Below are positions 8,475 to 17,221 of a stretch of DNA of 57,428 nt, piece after piece. The translations under genes and the position numbers were made by a program. A model generated the notes under the pieces. The model ran no database searches, had not been told where the DNA came from, and was given only the letters and a program-made list of their open reading frames with translations. The DNA comes from VFJL01 sp043721435 (lineage in GTDB: Bacteria > Pseudomonadota > Gammaproteobacteria > Burkholderiales > Nitrosomonadaceae). The stretch lies in NCBI GenBank assembly GCA_043721435.1, contig JAYSQR010000068.1, positions 1-57,428 on the forward strand. The letters run 5' to 3'. Position 1 is the stretch's first letter, and each line of letters starts with the position of its first letter.

Positions 8475-9301
8475 GTTTGCCCGGCTGGACACCGGATTTT
8501 CTGCAAGCCTCTGCGCTGTTCGCGCCGCTGCGTCCGGCAGGAAACGGTCTTGAGCATCTGCACGCTTGGCCCGATATCGGCGCCTTGGAGAATTTGCGGG
8601 ATCATGCGGCCGCGCCGCCCGTCACCCGCTCCGGCAAACCGGTGCGCTTTGTCCCGCAGGACGTTGCAGCCCGAGAATTCGCGCAACAGTATGAGCCGCG
8701 CATCTATCTCGCGGGAGAAGTGCAGACCCGTGCGCACAACTGGCACGATCTATTCAACGCGCTAGTATGGCTCACCTTTCCACGCGCCAAAGCGGCGCTC
8801 AACCAGTTGCACTATCAGGCGCTGCTGCAGGAACACGGCAATGAAAAAGTGCAGCGCGGCCCACTGCGCGATACGGCAACGCTGTTGGATGAGTCGGGGG
8901 TGATCGTGGTGAGCAGCGATGCCGGATTGAGCAAGCTGCTGCAAGATTTCGAGTGGAAGCATTTGTTCTGGCGGCAGCGCAAGGCAGTGTGTGCTCACAT
9001 GAGATTCTTCCTGTTCGGCCACGGACTCTACGAGAAAGCGCTGAAACCGTACACCGGCATGACCGGGAAAGGCATTATCCTTCGGGTGGAACAGGACTTT
9101 TTTCACCATCCTCTGCCGGCGCAGCTTGCCGTGGCCGATTCGATGCTGGATAATTTTTTGTCCGGCGGTGCCGTTGCCCCGGTCATTTTATCGCCGGTGC
9201 CGGTGCTGGGTTATCCCGGCTGGTCGCCGGACAATGTGGACGAGGCTTATTACGACAACAGCAATTATTTCCGCCCGCGCTCGATGCGCGCTACGGATTG
9301 A
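8471..9301 (+). CDS. DUF3025 family protein
   Basis: A 276-residue cytoplasmic protein of the DUF3025 family, recognised by the central block NWHDLFNALVWLTFPRAK and the later DAGLSKLLQDFEWKHLFW region. The function of the family is unknown. The GTG start lies in the stop of the MFS gene (GTGA overlap), and the glycerophosphodiesterase gene follows 16 bp downstream, so the three form one operon. No signal peptide is seen. Confidence 0.85.
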   Translation: MSLPGWTPDFLQASALFAPLRPAGNGLEHLHAWPDIGALENLRDHAAAPPVTRSGKPVRFVPQDVAAREFAQQYEPRIYLAGEVQTRAHNWHDLFNALVWLTFPRAKAALNQLHYQALLQEHGNEKVQRGPLRDTATLLDESGVIVVSSDAGLSKLLQDFEWKHLFWRQRKAVCAHMRFFLFGHGLYEKALKPYTGMTGKGIILRVEQDFFHHPLPAQLAVADSMLDNFLSGGAVAPVILSPVPVLGYPGWSPDNVDEAYYDNSNYFRPRSMRATD

Positions 9302-9317
9302 TGAGAGGTAATAAACC

Positions 9318-9974
9318 ATGCTGGTAATTGCTCACCGCGGATTTCACACTGCAGTTCCCGAAAACACCCTGGCTGCCTTCGAAGCGGCGGTGACGCTGGG
9401 GGCGAACGGAATTGAAACCGATGTGCGCATCAGCCGCGACGGTCTGCCGGTGCTGATCCATGATCGGGTGATTGCTTCCAAGCAGGCAGTGGCCGATCTT
9501 ACCCACGACGAAATCGAACAGGCAGTCGGGCATAAGGTGCCGACCCTGGACGAGGCGCTGGAGCGTTTTCCTGGAATTCTGTGGAATATCGAGATCAAGA
9601 CCACGCAGGCGTTGCCGCGGGTGATCGGCGTGCTGAAAAAATATCAGGTTGGCCATCGTATTCTCGTCACTTCTTTCCGTCACGATGTAGTGACGGTTTG
9701 CGCATCCTCCCTCCAAATGGACTGCGGCTTGCTGGTGGCGCATCGGCCGCAGACTCTCGATTCCCTGCTGGCTGGCTGTGAGGGCAATCCCAGAATCGAT
9801 CATATCGTCTGGGATTACAACATTCTGGACGAGGCCTTGTTAAAACAAGCTGCCGCGGACGGTTTTCGCAATTTTGTCTATGGCCCGGTGACGGAAGCCG
9901 AGCACCGCAATTGCCGGGACGCGGGCGTCGATGGCGTGATTACCGATTACCCTCTGCTGGCGCAGAACATGTAG
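9318..9974 (+). CDS. glycerophosphodiester phosphodiesterase family protein
   Basis: A 218-residue TIM-barrel enzyme of the GDPD family, which cleaves glycerophosphodiesters to glycerol-3-phosphate and an alcohol. The family hallmark is at the N-terminus: HRGFHTAVPENTLAAFEAA, then IETDVRISRDGLPVLIHD with metal ligands E, D and H. WNIEIKT supplies a later acidic ligand. It lacks a signal peptide, so a cytoplasmic UgpQ-like role is likely. AGAGGT precedes ATG 9318 at a short distance. It is the last gene of the MFS-DUF3025-GDPD run. Confidence 0.92.
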   Translation: MLVIAHRGFHTAVPENTLAAFEAAVTLGANGIETDVRISRDGLPVLIHDRVIASKQAVADLTHDEIEQAVGHKVPTLDEALERFPGILWNIEIKTTQALPRVIGVLKKYQVGHRILVTSFRHDVVTVCASSLQMDCGLLVAHRPQTLDSLLAGCEGNPRIDHIVWDYNILDEALLKQAAADGFRNFVYGPVTEAEHRNCRDAGVDGVITDYPLLAQNM

Positions 9975-10036
9975 CCAAGGGCAGATTCATCGACTACCAT
10001 GAAAATGCAGATTCCATAATTGCAAAGGAGAGGAAG

Positions 10037-11086
10037 ATGACTGACATTACCGCAATGCTGGGGGACGAAGCCGACCGGCTTCTGAATCATGTGTGCAAGG
10101 GAATACCGAAAGATGGGCTGCATGTGCCCGGGCCGGATTTCATCGACCGGGTGATGGTCGCGAGCGATCGCAAACCGGGTGTGCTGCGTAATCTGCAGGC
10201 GCTGTACAGCCACGGACGCTTGGCGGGCAGCGGCTATTTGTCATTGCTGCCGGTGGATCAAGGCGTGGAGCATTCCGGCGGCGCTTCGTTTGCGCCTAAC
10301 CCGATGTTTTTCGATCCAGAAAACATTGCCAGGCTTGCGATCGAAGGCGGCTGCAACGGCGTGGCTTCCACCCTCGGAGTGCTGGGGATAGTGGCGCGGC
10401 GCTATGCCTACAAGATTCCATTCGTTCTTAAAATCAACCATAATGAGTTGCTGACTTATCCCAACAAATATGACCAGACTCTGTTCGCGAGCGTGGATCA
10501 GGCTTTTGACATGGGCGCCTGCGCGGTTGGGGCGACGGTATTTTTCGGTTCCGAGGAATCTCGCCGGCAGATCCAGGAAGTTTCCGAAGCATTCGCGCAC
10601 GCGCATGAACTTGGCATGGCGACGATCCTGTGGGCCTACACCCGCAATGCGGCGTTCAAGACTGCGGACAAGGACTACCATGTCAGCGCCGATCTGACCG
10701 GTCAGGCCAACCATCTTGCAGTGACGATCGAAGCCGACATCGTCAAGCAGAAAATGGCCGAGAACAACGGCGGCTACAATGCGCTCAAGTTCGGCAAGAC
10801 CAATTCCAGGGTATACAGCGATCTCACCACCGATCATCCAATCGATCTGGTGCGCTACCAGGTAGCGAATTGCTATATGGGGCGAATCGGCATGATCAAT
10901 TCAGGCGGCGAATCGGGCAAGGACGATTTGCGCCAGGCAGTGCGCACCGCCGTGATCAACAAGCGCGCCGGCGGCATGGGATTGATTTCCGGACGCAAGG
11001 CTTTCCAGAAGCCGTTTGCCGAAGGGGTGAAGCTGCTGAATGCGATTCAGGATGTGTATCTGTCGCAAGACGTGACGGTTGCCTGA
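10037..11086 (+). CDS. fbaB: class I fructose-bisphosphate aldolase (FbaB/DhnA type)
   Basis: Cleaves fructose-1,6-bisphosphate to DHAP and glyceraldehyde-3-phosphate through a Schiff base, in glycolysis/gluconeogenesis. The 349-residue protein has LPVDQGVEHS near residue 71 and the lysine K237 in ADIVKQK, the same number as the Schiff-base lysine of E. coli FbaB. The phosphate-binding end has NSGGESG and GGMGLISGRKAFQKP. Start ATG 10037 follows AAGGAGAGGAAG; the frame is open further upstream but would overlap the preceding gene. The M48 protease gene converges with only 6 bp between. Confidence 0.93.
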   Translation: MTDITAMLGDEADRLLNHVCKGIPKDGLHVPGPDFIDRVMVASDRKPGVLRNLQALYSHGRLAGSGYLSLLPVDQGVEHSGGASFAPNPMFFDPENIARLAIEGGCNGVASTLGVLGIVARRYAYKIPFVLKINHNELLTYPNKYDQTLFASVDQAFDMGACAVGATVFFGSEESRRQIQEVSEAFAHAHELGMATILWAYTRNAAFKTADKDYHVSADLTGQANHLAVTIEADIVKQKMAENNGGYNALKFGKTNSRVYSDLTTDHPIDLVRYQVANCYMGRIGMINSGGESGKDDLRQAVRTAVINKRAGGMGLISGRKAFQKPFAEGVKLLNAIQDVYLSQDVTVA

Positions 11087-11092
11087 GACCTC

Positions 11093-12562
11093 CTACTTGA
11101 CGATCTTGATGATCTGGCCGGGCACCGGCTCACCGTCAGGATACTGGCCGTTGAGCAGACGCAGATAATCTTCTGCATTCTTGCCCAACGGGGACTGGCT
11201 GGCCAGTTCGGCGTAGCTCAAGCCTTTCCCGGCAGTGATGGTTCTGAGCGCGAGCGGTTTGATGGATTTGCGCTCCGCTGCGGTAAGCGCACGGAAGCTG
11301 TCGATCGCATTGCTGATCTCAGCATGGTGCTGGTCGAACACCGCAAGAGAAGCACCCACTCCCGCCAGCACGAAAGCCTGCTCGTTGTGGTAAATCACCC
11401 CTGCAATGAGAGGTTTGCCGTCGCGCGTGCTGGCAGTGACCAGCGCGGCGGGCAGGCCGTTGATGGCGGTGGTTGAAACTTCGTTGGTGCTCCCCAGATG
11501 AAAGCGCTGGCGGGCAAAATCAGCCGGCGAACCGCGCGGACTTTTGACCAGGCTCAATTCCATCAGCGCATCGTTTTGCGGGCTGATCGCCTGCACTTTG
11601 TCCGGCTGGTTGCGTATGCGCCAGTTGGGCGGAAACGTCACGCTGAACCCCAGTTCACCATGCTGAAATGTGTTTCCGCGGATGATGCCGTGAGCGGGGC
11701 TGTCGCCAAAGATCATGCCTTCGGTCTGGCGCAGGAATTCTGCCCGGTGATCGTTCGCATTTGCTACGGCGAATTGTTTGGCCTCGTCAACGACTTCGTG
11801 CAGGCGCGTGTCGTTGTCCGGATGGGTGGCAAAAATTCCATGATAACGGCGCGGTTCGCGTCCTTCCTGCGTAGCGACTTCGATATCGAATAATTCCTGA
11901 TTTTTGAGTACGCCGATGACTTTGATCATTGCCTGCGGATCGTAGCCGCTACGTGCCAGGTATTCGGCACCGAGACGGTCGGCTTCCAATTCATGTTCGC
12001 GGCCGTAGCCCGAAAGAAGCACATTACCCATTATGCCTAAAGCACTTTGTCCGAGTTGTTGTCCGGCCGGTCCGATGTATTGCGATAGCAGCACACCCAG
12101 AATCGCCGTACCGACATTGGCAGCAGTAGCGGCGGTATATTGCTGCACTCCATGACGCGCTGTGACGTGACCGATTTCATGTCCCAGCACGGCGGCGAGT
12201 TCTGCTTCAGAATTGAGATAAGCGATGATGCCGCGAGTGATATAGACATAGCCGCCGGGCAGCGCAAAAGCATTTATCTGCGGGCTGTCGACTACGGTGA
12301 AGTGATAATTGAGCTGCGGGCGATGGCTTTTCTTCGCGAGCTTCTGTCCAACTTCGTTGACATAACTCTGCAAGGATGGCGAATCGTAAATGCCGTACTC
12401 CTTGCGGATATCGACATCGGCCTGCCGCCCGGTACGCATTTCCTCAGCTTCCGACATGAGGGTGAAATTCTGCCTACCGGTAACCGGGTTCACCGCGCAA
12501 CCGGCAAGCAGGAGCAGGCTGGCGAGCAGGGCGGCGAGACGGAGTGCGGCCAGAGTTTTCAT
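11093..12562 (-). CDS. M48 family metalloprotease, BepA-like lipoprotein
   Basis: A 489-residue zinc endopeptidase exported as a lipoprotein (lipobox LLAGC, C22). HEIGH at 128-132 supplies two zinc ligands and the catalytic glutamate; EHELEADRLG supplies the third ligand region. The C-terminal half is not TPR-like. It forms a separate globular part ending in a LysM-like segment (GKGLSYAELASQSPLGKN). Family members degrade misassembled outer-membrane proteins, so a role in envelope quality control is likely but inferred. It is preceded by the rpmE terminator. Confidence 0.92.
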   Translation of the reverse strand: MKTLAALRLAALLASLLLLAGCAVNPVTGRQNFTLMSEAEEMRTGRQADVDIRKEYGIYDSPSLQSYVNEVGQKLAKKSHRPQLNYHFTVVDSPQINAFALPGGYVYITRGIIAYLNSEAELAAVLGHEIGHVTARHGVQQYTAATAANVGTAILGVLLSQYIGPAGQQLGQSALGIMGNVLLSGYGREHELEADRLGAEYLARSGYDPQAMIKVIGVLKNQELFDIEVATQEGREPRRYHGIFATHPDNDTRLHEVVDEAKQFAVANANDHRAEFLRQTEGMIFGDSPAHGIIRGNTFQHGELGFSVTFPPNWRIRNQPDKVQAISPQNDALMELSLVKSPRGSPADFARQRFHLGSTNEVSTTAINGLPAALVTASTRDGKPLIAGVIYHNEQAFVLAGVGASLAVFDQHHAEISNAIDSFRALTAAERKSIKPLALRTITAGKGLSYAELASQSPLGKNAEDYLRLLNGQYPDGEPVPGQIIKIVK

Positions 12563-12584
12563 GGCGTCATTTTACCCGCCGAAA

Positions 12585-12613
12585 ATAAAAAAGGCAGCTT
12601 CAAGCTGCCTTTT
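12585..12613 (-). terminator. terminator after rpmE (bidirectional shape)
   Basis: Ten-base perfect arms AAGGCAGCTT (12591-12600) and AAGCTGCCTT (12602-12611), with six A residues on the left that become the U tract of the minus-strand rpmE transcript, and four T residues on the right. It separates rpmE from the M48 protease gene. Confidence 0.85.
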
Positions 12614-12635
12614 CATGAGCGCGCAAACCGGTGTT

Positions 12636-12860
12636 TCAGGCCGCTGTCTGGTCTGCCGATTTTTTGCCGTATTTCTGGCGGAATTTCTCGACTCGCCCGG
12701 CGGTATCCACGATTTTCTGTTTGCCGGTATAGAACGGGTGACAGTTCGAGCACACTTCAACGTGCAACGGCTTGCTCATGGTGGAACGGGTCTGGAAAGT
12801 GTTGCCGCAACTGCACGTCACGGCGATTTCCTGATAACTCGGGTGAATTTCTGCTTTCAT
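12636..12860 (-). CDS. rpmE: 50S ribosomal protein L31
   Basis: A 74-residue ribosomal protein of the zinc-binding type: CSCGNTF (C16, C18) and CSNCHPF (C37, C40) give the four-cysteine site. ATG 12858-12860 begins MKAEIHPSYQ, the classical N-terminus; the longer open frame to 12887 is not used by the family. A terminator follows at once. It lies downstream of rho on the same strand, a common proteobacterial order. Confidence 0.96.
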   Translation of the reverse strand: MKAEIHPSYQEIAVTCSCGNTFQTRSTMSKPLHVEVCSNCHPFYTGKQKIVDTAGRVEKFRQKYGKKSADQTAA

Positions 12861-12993
12861 GGCTTCATATCCTTGATCTGTCTCCACCCAGCAAACTGCG
12901 GAGCGGAAAGGCGCACATTATCCTTTAATCCGGAGGGGGTTGCAACTATGGTGTTGGTCGCAGCGCAACGCGTTTCTGATTTGCAGGCAATGA

Positions 12994-14253
12994 CTATACG
13001 CGCCGCATCGAATCGAAGAAATCAGCATTGTTCTTGGTGGCCTTGATCTTGTCGAGCAGAAATTCCATTGCATCCATGTCGTCCATCGGGTAGAGCAGCT
13101 TGCGCAGCACCCAGATTTTTTGCAGATCCTCTGGCCTAATGAGCAGCTCTTCCTTACGCGTGCCGGAGCGGTTGACGTTGATTGCAGGGTAGGTACGCTT
13201 TTCCGCCATACGCCGGTCTAGATGGATTTCCATGTTGCCGGTGCCTTTGAACTCTTCGTAGATCACATCATCCATGCGCGAACCGGTATCGACCAGCGCC
13301 GTGGCGATGATGGTGAGAGAACCGCCTTCTTCAATGTTACGGGCAGCACCAAAGAATCGTTTGGGGCGCTGCAGCGCATTGGCGTCGACGCCGCCGGTCA
13401 GTACCTTGCCAGAAGCAGGCACTACAGTGTTGTATGCGCGTGCCAGACGCGTGATCGAATCCAGCAGTATCACCACATCCTTCTTGTGTTCTACCAGGCG
13501 CTTGGCCTTCTCGATCACCATGTCTGCTACTTGCACATGCCGCACTGCGGGTTCGTCGAAGGTAGAAGAGATTACTTCGCCCCTGACCGAGCGGATCATT
13601 TCGGTTACCTCTTCCGGGCGCTCATCTATTAACAGCACCATCAGGATGGTTTCGGGATGATTGGCCGCGATGGCGTGCGCGATATGCTGCAGCATCACGG
13701 TTTTGCCGGATTTTGGGCTGGCTACCAGCAAGCCGCGCTGTCCCTTGCCGATGGGGGCGATGAGATCAATGATGCGGCCGGTGATGTTTTCCTCGGCTTT
13801 GATGTCGCGTTCAAGCTGCAATCGTTGGGTGGGGAACAGCGGGGTAAGGTTTTCAAACAGGATCTTGTGCTTGGAGTTTTCTGGCGGCTCGTTGTTGACT
13901 TTGTCCACTTTTACCAGCGCGAAGTAGCGTTCACCGTCCTTGGGGGTGCGTATTTCGCCATCTATTGAATCCCCGGTATGCAGATTGAAGCGCCGGATCT
14001 GGCTGGGCGAAACATAGATGTCGTCGGGTCCGGCCAGGTATGAGGTATCCGGTGATCTGAGGAAACCGAAACCATCCTGCAACACTTCCAGGGTACCTTC
14101 GCCAAAAATACTTTCTCCCTTGCGCGCCTGGTTTTTCAGCAAGGCAAAAATCAGATCCTGTTTTCGTAGCCGGTTGGCGCCATCGATTTCATTGGTAATA
14201 GCCATATCTACCAGTTCGGTGACATGGAGGTTCTTAAGGTCGGATAGATGCAT
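12994..14253 (-). CDS. rho: transcription termination factor Rho
   Basis: Hexameric RNA-dependent ATPase that ends transcription. At 419 residues it equals E. coli Rho in length. Visible: N-terminal Rho domain (MHLSDLKNLHVTEL), the OSB/primary RNA-binding fold around GFGFLRSPD, Walker A (SPKSGKT), Walker B with VVILLDSITRLARA, Q-loop and R-loop. The 5' leader of about 150 bp up to trxA (14254-14401) fits the long autoregulatory rho leader known in other proteobacteria, but I see no defined element in it. Confidence 0.98.
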   Translation of the reverse strand: MHLSDLKNLHVTELVDMAITNEIDGANRLRKQDLIFALLKNQARKGESIFGEGTLEVLQDGFGFLRSPDTSYLAGPDDIYVSPSQIRRFNLHTGDSIDGEIRTPKDGERYFALVKVDKVNNEPPENSKHKILFENLTPLFPTQRLQLERDIKAEENITGRIIDLIAPIGKGQRGLLVASPKSGKTVMLQHIAHAIAANHPETILMVLLIDERPEEVTEMIRSVRGEVISSTFDEPAVRHVQVADMVIEKAKRLVEHKKDVVILLDSITRLARAYNTVVPASGKVLTGGVDANALQRPKRFFGAARNIEEGGSLTIIATALVDTGSRMDDVIYEEFKGTGNMEIHLDRRMAEKRTYPAINVNRSGTRKEELLIRPEDLQKIWVLRKLLYPMDDMDAMEFLLDKIKATKNNADFFDSMRRV

Positions 14254-14401
14254 GGGCGGGAACTCGCAGGTGAAAAAACGTAGGGTGTAAAGCGTCAGAG
14301 AACGTTGGAGGGAGATGCTGATGGGACAGAACAGGAACCAGAAGCGGTGAGTCTAATGGTATTTCGCTTCAAGGGAACACTTGGTTATAAGGTTAGCGGG
14401 T

Positions 14402-14728
14402 TTAGATATGGCTGTCAATAAATGCTGTCAACTGCGATTTGGACAGGGCGCCGACTTTGGTCGCTTCAATGTTGCCGTTCTTGAACAGCATCAGTGTAGG
14501 AATGCCACGGATGCCATATTTGGGCGGCGTTGCCTGATTTTCGTCAATGTTGAGCTTGGCCACTTTAAGGCGCCCAGCGTATTCCCTGGCTATTTCATCC
14601 AGGATGGGTGCGATCATTTTGCACGGCCCACACCATTCTGCCCAGTAGTCTACCAGCACGGGTAAGGTTGATTGCAATACTTCGGTTTCAAATGTTCCGT
14701 CGGAGACGTAATGGATATGCTCGCTCAT
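14402..14728 (-). CDS. trxA: thioredoxin
   Basis: A 108-residue cytoplasmic disulfide reductase with the active site WCGPCK (C33, C36), buried aspartate (VDYW) and cis-proline in GIRGIPTLMLF. ATG 14726-14728 is chosen because GAGGA precedes it by a proper distance and it matches the family N-terminus (MSEHI). It lies immediately upstream of rho on the same strand, the trxA-rho order common in proteobacteria. It donates electrons to ribonucleotide reductase and other thiol enzymes. Confidence 0.97.
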   Translation of the reverse strand: MSEHIHYVSDGTFETEVLQSTLPVLVDYWAEWCGPCKMIAPILDEIAREYAGRLKVAKLNIDENQATPPKYGIRGIPTLMLFKNGNIEATKVGALSKSQLTAFIDSHI

Positions 14729-14940
14729 GGGGTCCTCATGCAAATATTAACAGTAGTTGAATCAATAGTAGTTGACTGGTGAGATGCAGTAAAGCTGGGG
14801 TATATCGGTAATGGTATATCAGGATCGGTCAGAATAGATCTGTTGCAGAAGAGCAATAAAAGCTGGATGTTTTGCATACTATCGAAAAAATGTGTGGAAG
14901 GGAAGCATTACATTACTGGCAGTTGATTTAAGAACTCCAG

Positions 14941-17154
14941 TCAGGTCTCCGCGCCCGCCATGCCGTTGTGTCGCAGCAGCGCATCGATCTTTGGTTCGCG
15001 TCCGCGGAATGCGATAAACGACTCCAGCGCCGGACGGCTCCCGCCTACTGCAAGAATTTCATCGCGAAAGCGCGCACCGGTTTGGGTATTGACCACCCCA
15101 CCCGCGCTGCTTTCCTCAAACAGACTGTAAGCGTCTGCAGACAACACCTCCGCCCACTTGTAGCTGTAATAACCCGCTGCATAGCCGCCCGCGAAGACAT
15201 GTGAAAAACTGTTGGGAAAACGATTGAATTCTGGTGGAAAAATGACCGCAACCTGCTTACGGATTTCATCCAGCAATTGCAGCACCGTTTTCTCACCGCC
15301 CGGATCAAAGGCAGAATGCAGATGCATGTCGAACAGGGAAAACTCTATCTGGCGCAGGGTCTGGAGGCCGCTCTGGAAATTCTTCGCTGCCAGCATCTTG
15401 TCGAACAGCTCCCGCGGCAGGGGCACGCCGCTATCCACGTGCTGTGTCATGTCAGTCAGCACTTCCCATTCCCAGCAGAAGTTTTCCATGAACTGGCTGG
15501 GCAGTTCTACCGCGTCCCATTCCACACCGTTGATGCCCGACACGCCCAAGTCTTCTACCTGAGTGAGCAGGTGGTGCAGGCCGTGACCGAACTCGTGGAA
15601 TAAGGTGATGACTTCATAATGGGTGAATAGAGCAGGACGTATCTGTCCATTGAGATTGACGGGTGCAGCGAAATTGCAGGTGAGGTAGGCCACCGGTAGC
15701 TGCACGCGATGCTCGCCGCTTCCTTCAACTCCAATGCGGCGGCGGGAAATGGCATCGTCCATCCACGCACCGCCGCGCTTGCTGGGGCGTGCGTAGAGAT
15801 CAATGTAAAACTGTCCGATCAATTTTCCTTCGGCGTTACTGATATTGAAAAATTTCACATCAGGATGCCACAGTTGGATGCCGGCTGATGCCTCGGCCGG
15901 CACAATGGTGATGCCGTAAAGATGCTCCACCAGCTTGAACATACCTGGCAGCACCTTGGTTTCAGGGAAATACTGTTTCACTTCCTGGTCGGAGAATGCG
16001 TAGCGCTCAAGGCGCAGCTTTTCGCTGGCATAAGCCAAGTCCCATGACTCCAGATTCTTCAGCCCCAATTTGTCCGCAGCAAACTGGCGCAGCTCTTGCA
16101 GATCGCGTTCGGCGTAAGGCCTGGCCTTGATGGCAAGCTCGCCAAGAAAATCCAGCACCTGTTTGGGCGTGGCAGCCATTTTCGTTGCCAGCGACACCTC
16201 GGCGTAGCACTCGAATCCAAGCAGTTGCGCTTCCTCTTTGCGCAATGCCAGGATCTTGCCGATAAGCGGGGTATTATCCCAGTCCGCTACATTACCGGAG
16301 GGTGGGGCAGGTGTGCCGATCTCGCTGGCGCGGGTGGAATAAGCGCGGTACATTTTCTCGCGCAGTGCGCGGGAGTCAGCGTACTGCATGACCGGCTGAT
16401 AGGAAGGGGCGTGCAGCGTGAATTTCCAGCGGGCGCCATGACTCATTACCGCAGAGCGGCCGTTCGCGGGAATGGCGACCTGCCCCTGCTCCTGCCCTTG
16501 GCTCTGCTCTGCTCCTTGCTGTGTCGCGGCGGCGACGTCATCTTTTTCGGCAGCCTCCCTGGCCGTTTGCAGCACATCATCCGGAATGCCGGCTACTTCA
16601 TCGGCGTTGTCGATAATCAGCGCAAAACTATTGGTTGTATCCAGCAGATTGTCGCTGAATCGGGCACAGAGCGCAGACAACTCTTCCTGAATACGGAGAA
16701 AACGCTCCTTTTTTTCGGGCGGCAGTTCCGCCCCGCCCAGGCGAAAATCGCGCAATTCGTTTTCGATTATCTTTTTGCGGGCACGGTTCAGATTTTCAAA
16801 TTCCGGATCATTGTGCAGTTGTTTGAATTTCTCGAACAACACCTGGTCTTGCGCCAGCTCGGCGAAATACTGGGTGACCAGCGGCAGATTGGCGTTGTAC
16901 ACCTCGCGCAATTCCGGGCTGTTCATCACGGCGTTCAGGTGCGACACCTGCCCCCAGGCGCGCGACAGGCGCTCATTGGCATCCTCCATCGGCTGCACGA
17001 AATTCCGCCAGGTTGGTGCGGCATTATCGCTGCGCGCCTGGTCGACAGCCACACGGCCAGCGGCCAGCAGTTGCGCTATCGCCGGGGTGATATGTTTGGT
17101 ACGGATATCCGCAAAGCGCGGTAGTCCGGAAAAATCGAGCAGGGGATTGGTCAT
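14941..17154 (-). CDS. prlC: oligopeptidase A (M3 family)
   Basis: A 737-residue cytoplasmic zinc metallopeptidase that degrades oligopeptides and cleaved signal peptides. The zinc motif HEFGH is at 520-524, followed by the conserved FxxFxxWE-type segment with the third ligand. It is longer than the roughly 680-residue E. coli enzyme. A glutamine-rich stretch (ATQQGAEQSQGQEQGQ) around residue 220 looks like an inserted loop in the family scaffold. No signal peptide. It lies between trxA and the pyrimidine operon on the same strand without obvious coupling. Confidence 0.95.
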   Translation of the reverse strand: MTNPLLDFSGLPRFADIRTKHITPAIAQLLAAGRVAVDQARSDNAAPTWRNFVQPMEDANERLSRAWGQVSHLNAVMNSPELREVYNANLPLVTQYFAELAQDQVLFEKFKQLHNDPEFENLNRARKKIIENELRDFRLGGAELPPEKKERFLRIQEELSALCARFSDNLLDTTNSFALIIDNADEVAGIPDDVLQTAREAAEKDDVAAATQQGAEQSQGQEQGQVAIPANGRSAVMSHGARWKFTLHAPSYQPVMQYADSRALREKMYRAYSTRASEIGTPAPPSGNVADWDNTPLIGKILALRKEEAQLLGFECYAEVSLATKMAATPKQVLDFLGELAIKARPYAERDLQELRQFAADKLGLKNLESWDLAYASEKLRLERYAFSDQEVKQYFPETKVLPGMFKLVEHLYGITIVPAEASAGIQLWHPDVKFFNISNAEGKLIGQFYIDLYARPSKRGGAWMDDAISRRRIGVEGSGEHRVQLPVAYLTCNFAAPVNLNGQIRPALFTHYEVITLFHEFGHGLHHLLTQVEDLGVSGINGVEWDAVELPSQFMENFCWEWEVLTDMTQHVDSGVPLPRELFDKMLAAKNFQSGLQTLRQIEFSLFDMHLHSAFDPGGEKTVLQLLDEIRKQVAVIFPPEFNRFPNSFSHVFAGGYAAGYYSYKWAEVLSADAYSLFEESSAGGVVNTQTGARFRDEILAVGGSRPALESFIAFRGREPKIDALLRHNGMAGAET

Positions 17155-17221
17155 GCTAACCTGTGAAGGGTGATTTCAACTGTGTTAGTTGAGAGAAACA
17201 GATGGGTGCCACGACGAGGGG

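Noticed and set aside
9911..10036. Upstream extension of the aldolase gene
   Set aside because: Overlaps the glycerophosphodiesterase gene; the strong ribosome site and family N-terminus are at 10037.
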